NCBI RefSeq assembly: GCF_900111125.1
Contig: NZ_FOGE01000027.1
Span: 1-58,377 of the forward strand
DNA length: 58,377 bases
Origin: Sphingobium sp. YR768
GTDB taxonomy: Bacteria; Pseudomonadota; Alphaproteobacteria; Sphingomonadales; Sphingomonadaceae
Direction of reading: 5' to 3'
Of the stretch, positions 55,164 to 58,377 are shown in pieces; position 1 is the stretch's first letter; each line of letters starts with the position of its first letter. The position numbers were made by a program, and so were the translations under genes. The notes beneath the pieces were generated by a model. It did not search any database. It was given only the letters and a program-made list of their open reading frames with translations, and was not told the DNA's origin.

Positions 55164-55895
55164 TTATGGTCGTTTGGACAGCGAAAGAAAAAACTCCATC
55201 ATTGCACGCGATGCATCTGGCCCCGTCGGGCCAGTATAGGAACCGCCTTGGCCGCCGGACCAGCCATGGCCGCTCCCATCTATGGTCCAATCTTCCAACA
55301 GCAGGTTACCGGACTTTGATTTGTAAATCCTTCGGGTGAAATCCCGCCCATTATCCGAACGTGCGGTTACGGATCGAGCAACGAGCGGACCGGGGTGCGC
55401 CTGCTCCAGATGGTGAAGGAATGCACTTGCATTGGACGGATGAACGACCCGGTCCCGATCTCGATGAAAGACAATGCTAGGCAGAGGACGCCGCAGCTTC
55501 TCGCCCAGGTGAGGCCGCGCATCGCCACGCATGGCAGACAATGCTGTGCTCATTGACTGGACATTGCCGTGTAAAATGCCGGAATGGACACCTACCGCGG
55601 TGAAGATGCCGGTATAGGCCGCGCCGACGATGGCCGCCGCCGCTCCCCCCGCGGACAGTCCGGCGATATAGACCCGTGCCGGATTAACGCGGCCAAGCAT
55701 GATGGCGTGGCGGGTGAGGGCGGCGATGACCGCAGGCTCCCCGCCGCGCCCCTGATGCGCAGGATTGTGCCAATTCCAGCAGCGGGCAAGGTTCGCATCC
55801 TTTGATTGCTGCGGATAGAGAATGAGAAAGCCCAGTTCGTCGGCGAGTCGGTTCATGCCGGTGCCAGTGGCGAAACCGGCGTTGCGCCGCCTGAT
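55164..55895 (-). pseudogene. PHA-depolymerase-type esterase, N-terminus lost
   Basis: A type-1 short-chain PHA depolymerase/feruloyl-esterase-like protein from GFATGTGMNRLADELGFLILYPQQS through the nucleophile AGLSAGGAAAAIVGAAY, the VFHRDRDRVVHPSN Asp region and GSGHGWSGGQ with the His, to a normal C-terminus. The first part, with the usual leader and VVMLHGC oxyanion segment, is missing. The open frame runs on to 55973 but codes for an Arg-rich stretch without homology. The protein is probably inactive. Confidence 0.75.
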
Positions 55896-56019
55896 GCCGG
55901 TCGGGCTGGCGGTGGGGTGGCGCAATCCGGCGCGGCGGGACGATGCACGGCTTGCCCTGCTGGCGACCAGCACGGCGATCCTGCTGGTCCTTGCCGGGAT
56001 TTTCGGCCTTGCTGGATGG

Positions 56020-56136
56020 ACTCCGCTGTGCCGTCCGCAGGTCGCGGTTGCGCGTTGGATGGATGCTCAACGCGGCGAGCATCGGGGTAGGGCGCTCGGT
56101 CGTGAATGCGATATTATAGCCGGCGCGGATGAGCAT
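56020..56136 (-). pseudogene. N-terminal fragment of a transglutaminase-like protein
   Basis: MLIRAGYNIAFTTERPTPML followed by a LSIHPTRNRDLR segment is the start of the bacterial transglutaminase-like family (N-terminal beta region). After about 38 codons homology ends and the frame continues as meaningless Arg/Gln-rich sequence overlapping the esterase remnant. The catalytic domain is absent. Confidence 0.65.
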
Positions 56137-56149
56137 TGCAGGTCCTTTT

Positions 56150-56347
56150 CTATGTCCTGCCCCGCAAGGCAGGCATTTGGCAGCGACAGGCGATGGGCCG
56201 TCCGAGGGCTGGTGAGCCCTGGCTCTTCAGCGTCACGATATTGACGGCGCCGGGCTTTTGCGTGGGGTTGGATGCATTCTGCTTTTTCGGCTTTTCAGCC
56301 TTGGGCTTCCTGAGTTCAGGATTGGACTTCTTCTGGCCCTTGGCCAT
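56150..56347 (-). CDS. Small basic conserved protein
   Basis: 65 residues starting MAKGQKKSNPELRKPKAEKP, a Lys/Pro-rich N-terminus seen in a family of very short alphaproteobacterial proteins of unknown function. AAGGAAAAATACT precedes the ATG. The second half (VNIVTLKSQGSPALGRPIAC) does not look like the usual short tail, so the 3' end may be altered by rearrangement with the adjoining transglutaminase fragment. Confidence 0.6.
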   Translation of the reverse strand: MAKGQKKSNPELRKPKAEKPKKQNASNPTQKPGAVNIVTLKSQGSPALGRPIACRCQMPALRGRT

Positions 56348-56358
56348 AGTATTTTTCC

Positions 56359-56574
56359 TTATGCAGAAGGCGTCATGGGCGTCCGCGCGGTGATGGCGAG
56401 TTGGATCGCCTCAAAGCCATCCGCGGATGCCGTCGCGACGTCGAGTGGCCTGCCGTCCAGCGCATCGTCATGACTGTTGAGAAATTGCAGCGCGGCTTCT
56501 CGTCCGAGCGCATCCCAGGCGCTGAGGGTGATGCGTCCCTGCCGCTGCGCCTGGTCGGCGGGCAGCTTTGACAA
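56359..56574 (-). CDS. Small protein resembling an MbcA/ParS/Xre antitoxin C-terminal domain
   Basis: At most 71 residues. AWDALGREAALQFLNSHDDA and LDGRPLDVATASADGFEAI resemble the toxin-binding DUF2384 domain, in which GRPLD-type motifs are typical. The only start is a TTG with no ribosome site, and the frame is closed just upstream, so the gene may be 5'-truncated. No RES- or other toxin gene lies beside it. Low-to-moderate confidence in the family. Confidence 0.45.
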   Translation of the reverse strand: MSKLPADQAQRQGRITLSAWDALGREAALQFLNSHDDALDGRPLDVATASADGFEAIQLAITARTPMTPSA

Positions 56575-56692
56575 TTTTTAGCTGGAGGTGAATTGTTTCC
56601 GTTTCGGATATGCCGCATGTGCCGCTTGCGGGTCGTCTATGGTCGGTTTCGCGATAGTCGCCTCCTGTGCTGATTGCGAATATTAGCAGGTC

Positions 56693-56869
56693 TCAAGCGA
56701 CGGCAAACGTCATCCGACCGGTCGCGCCCACCATGTTGCGAAGCGCGTGGATGCGGGCAGCGCAATGGTTCGCCTCTGTCCGATGTTTGTCGAAATCCTT
56801 GCCGCCTCGCGCAGCGTCTGAACGCATCAAAGATGCCTGATGAAGGAAAATAAGCTGGTTGAGATCCAT
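56693..56869 (-). CDS. Small hypothetical protein
   Basis: 58 residues from the ATG at 56869 (MDLNQLIFLHQASLMRSDAA), ending in a helical His/Arg-rich region with RIHALRNMVGA. Such short MDxNQL... helical proteins occur in sphingomonads, but their function is unknown. No neighbour suggests a role. Confidence 0.5.
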   Translation of the reverse strand: MDLNQLIFLHQASLMRSDAARGGKDFDKHRTEANHCAARIHALRNMVGATGRMTFAVA

Positions 56870-57187
56870 GACTATGCCCTGCATTGTAAGCGGGAGCACA
56901 TGTCTCATCAGTAGATGGCGCCTACGGTTGTCAGGCCATCGATCATCTTGATATGGGGTGGCTGTTGTCGAAATTAAACCCGCCCGTGTAATTATAAGTT
57001 CGAAAGCTCCATTGAAATGAGTCGGTTCCTGCGACGAGGATGACGTAATAGGCCACAGTTAAAGGCTGGTCTGGGTTGAATATCAGTTGCCATCGGCTGA
57101 TTTCTGCCGTTGCCTTTGATCCGAACGCCGTCATTGCGGAGCGCGTCGAGGTCGCGATTGAGCGATCGCGTCGAAAGGCGCATTTCT
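56870..57187. other. 318-bp gap, possible gene remnant
   Basis: No complete gene. A minus-strand stretch (about 56943-57115: ISRWQLIFNPDQPLTVAYYV, TYNYTGGFNF) has a natural-looking composition and may be the end of a lost gene. Confidence 0.3.
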
Positions 57188-57430
57188 CTTGGCGGAGCTG
57201 GAGAAATATATGAAAGTCGCGCAAGGGGCGTCCCGCCGGGCGGCAGCGTTGACGCACCGCCTGCTGGCCTTCTCGCGGCGGCTGGATCACCATCGAGATC
57301 GCTACTAAATGGCTCGATCCGCGTGCGAGCAGCGACGCGGCTTGCCGGAAGGACAGTATCTGTCTGTCTGCGTCTCGGATACGGGCAAGGCGGCGACTGG
57401 AGCAGACGGCGCCGCCACCACCGAGTTCAT
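57188..57430 (+). pseudogene. Sensor histidine kinase remnant
   Basis: LAELEKYMKVAQGASRRAAA then LTHRLLAFSRRLD is the helix just after the phospho-His of a HisKA dimerisation domain as found in hybrid PAS kinases. It ends in a stop at 57306-57308. Soon after, RGLPEGQYLSVCVSDTGKAA reads as the G1-box end of a HATPase domain. The two pieces lie far too close together for an intact kinase, so the middle has been deleted. Confidence 0.6.
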
Positions 57431-57457
57431 GAGGTTCCGCGAGGGACCGGACGATCT

Positions 57458-58093
57458 CACAGTGTGGCTCTGCTCGACGGCTCGGTGGAGCCCGAGGCGA
57501 TTCATCGAGCCGATCAGAGCGCGATCGAAAATTCCTGTAATCTCAACGTGGAAACGGCCGTGAGCGTCGATTACAGCAGCAAGGCGCGAAAGCTGGTGCT
57601 GCAAGGCGGAGAGGCCCTGTTCACCGTGGCTCATAACAAAAGGCGCCCCTTTACCGTGACGGCAGGCGCCGTGACCGTCACCGCCACGGGAACCCGTTTC
57701 GATGTCGCACGGCGCGAAAACCGGATATCGGTCGCCCTGATCGAAGGCAGCGTCGTCGTCCGCACTGGCAATGGCCCGACAGTGCGGTTGCGGCCCGGGC
57801 AGCAATGGCGCTCGTCAGACGCCAGGATGTCGGTGCGGACGGTCAAGGCCGATGCCGTCACTGCGTGGACCCAGGGCAGGGTTATATTCGACGATGCCCG
57901 GCTTACAGATGCCTTGGCGGAGATCAACAGATATGGCGGAAAGCTGATTGTGCTCGATGCCGCGCGGCGTATCAGCGGATCTTTCGAAGCGGGCGATACG
58001 GATAATTTCGTCACCGCTGTCACCACATTCTTGCCGTTGCGGCAGAGCTGGACCCACCTCATCGCGCAAGACAGGACACACGAGAAAAAATAA
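57458..58093 (+). pseudogene. FecR-like anti-sigma sensor, N-terminus lost
   Basis: About 211 residues of a FecR periplasmic domain: VALLDGS, VSVDYSSKARKLVLQGGEA, LFTVAHNKRRPFTVTAGAVT, TATGTRFDV, IALIEGSV-like VALIEGSVVV, LRPGQQW, and a C-terminal STN-like DUF4974 part (AWTQGRVIFDDARLTDALAE). The N-terminal DUF4880 cytoplasmic domain and membrane segment are missing; the open frame upstream runs through the kinase remnant in another frame. No sigma factor or TonB receptor gene is adjacent in the window. Confidence 0.7.
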
Positions 58094-58280
58094 TCCTCAT
58101 CATTAGGGTCGCACCCTTTATGGCGCGTCCAATCCCCAAACGCTGCTGATGTAAACCACATGGGCTTTACCCCATGACTACCGATGCGCCACATGGGGAC
58201 ATGACTATGACATTGAGGGGATTATTTCCAGCCTTCGCTATGCGGTAACCTATAGCGCACTTTCATCGGCTTTGCTCGTC

Positions 58281-58377
58281 TGTGAGTTGGTGCCGGAAAT
58301 TCGGACAGGGTTTTAAGCTCATGCGGACCTGAAGGAATGGACGGGAATGAAGACGACGAGAAAGCGCTACAGCGCGG
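58281..58377 (+). mobile_element. 5' end of another IS element (IS3-type), cut by window end
   Basis: A GCCGGAAATTCGGACAGG end-like sequence is followed 46 bp later by an OrfA start. The exact left boundary is uncertain. The 58094-58280 stretch before it shows no gene. Confidence 0.5.
58347..58377 (+). CDS. IS3-type orfA, first ten codons
   Basis: MKTTRKRYSA is the characteristic start of an IS3-type OrfA (usually continuing AFKAKVALEA). GACGGGA precedes the ATG. The rest is beyond the window. Confidence 0.55.
   Translation, partial: MKTTRKRYSA

Noticed and set aside
55822..56244. Plus-strand 140-codon frame with one hydrophobic segment
   Set aside because: Could be a membrane-protein scrap, but it overlaps two better-supported minus-strand fragments and has no ribosome site; kept only as a remark in a finding.
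1..58377. CRISPR array, tRNA or rRNA genes
   Set aside because: No regularly spaced repeats and no cloverleaf or rRNA-like stretches were recognised on either strand.

Overview
This window looks like chromosomal DNA of a sphingomonad alphaproteobacterium, probably Sphingobium or a close relative. The GC content is high, the secA, rplY, pth and pgm products are of alphaproteobacterial type, and the small conserved proteins near 50.5 kb and 56.3 kb are of a kind I associate with sphingomonads. Genus is an inference; no rRNA or tRNA gene was found.

Layout. (1) 0.1-8.7 kb is core chromosome: a DUF2490 protein, phosphoglucomutase, an alpha/beta-hydrolase-like protein, peptidyl-tRNA hydrolase, ribosomal protein L25, SecA and a PilZ protein. 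(2) 8.7-10.0 kb is an IS3-family (IS407-group) element whose orfA carries a nonsense codon. (3) 10.0-12.2 kb is a regulatory island: a Crp/Fnr regulator, a lone receiver protein and two very small divergent LuxR-type DNA-binding proteins. (4) 12.2-49.3 kb is one surface-polysaccharide locus. It has an initiating sugar-1-phosphate transferase, seven GT2/GT4 glycosyltransferases and a WecB/TagA/CpsF enzyme, a Wzx-like flippase, a Wzy-like polymerase, an O-acyltransferase, an SGNH hydrolase, a glycosidase-like lipoprotein, a short OPX export protein with a separate beta-barrel, a Wzz-like co-polymerase, a BY-kinase, a sugar aminotransferase and a PhyH-type oxygenase. (5) Inside that locus (13.7-26.9 kb, minus strand) is a two-protein NRPS/PKS assembly line. 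It consists of a formyltransferase - adenylation domain split by a MupA/Atu3671-type luciferase-like monooxygenase - carrier protein, then KS-AT-KR-DH-ACP-TE, with its own phosphopantetheinyl transferase and a small coupled membrane protein. (6) 49.4-50.2 kb is a scar: a decayed rmlA, 64 bp of the right end of the same IS as at 10.0 kb, and an AsmA-like gene cut exactly at the IS end. (7) 50.4-54.8 kb holds two small conserved proteins, an amylo-alpha-1,6-glucosidase-like enzyme and a GT4. (8) 55.1-58.1 kb is a graveyard of gene pieces (PHA-depolymerase, transglutaminase, histidine kinase, FecR) with a few intact small genes, ending in the first codons of another IS.

How it may work together (inference). 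The polysaccharide would be started on undecaprenyl phosphate, extended by the glycosyltransferases, flipped, polymerised and exported through the Wzx/Wzy-Wzz-OPX route. The NRPS/PKS would load an amino acid, formylate and hydroxylate it, extend it once with malonate, reduce and dehydrate, and release it through a thioesterase with a cysteine nucleophile. Its place between glycosyltransferases and in a probable operon with one suggests either co-regulated production with the capsule or use of the acyl product to decorate it. The direct repetition of one IS end at 10.0 and 49.8 kb suggests that the whole locus is an acquired or IS-remodelled island.
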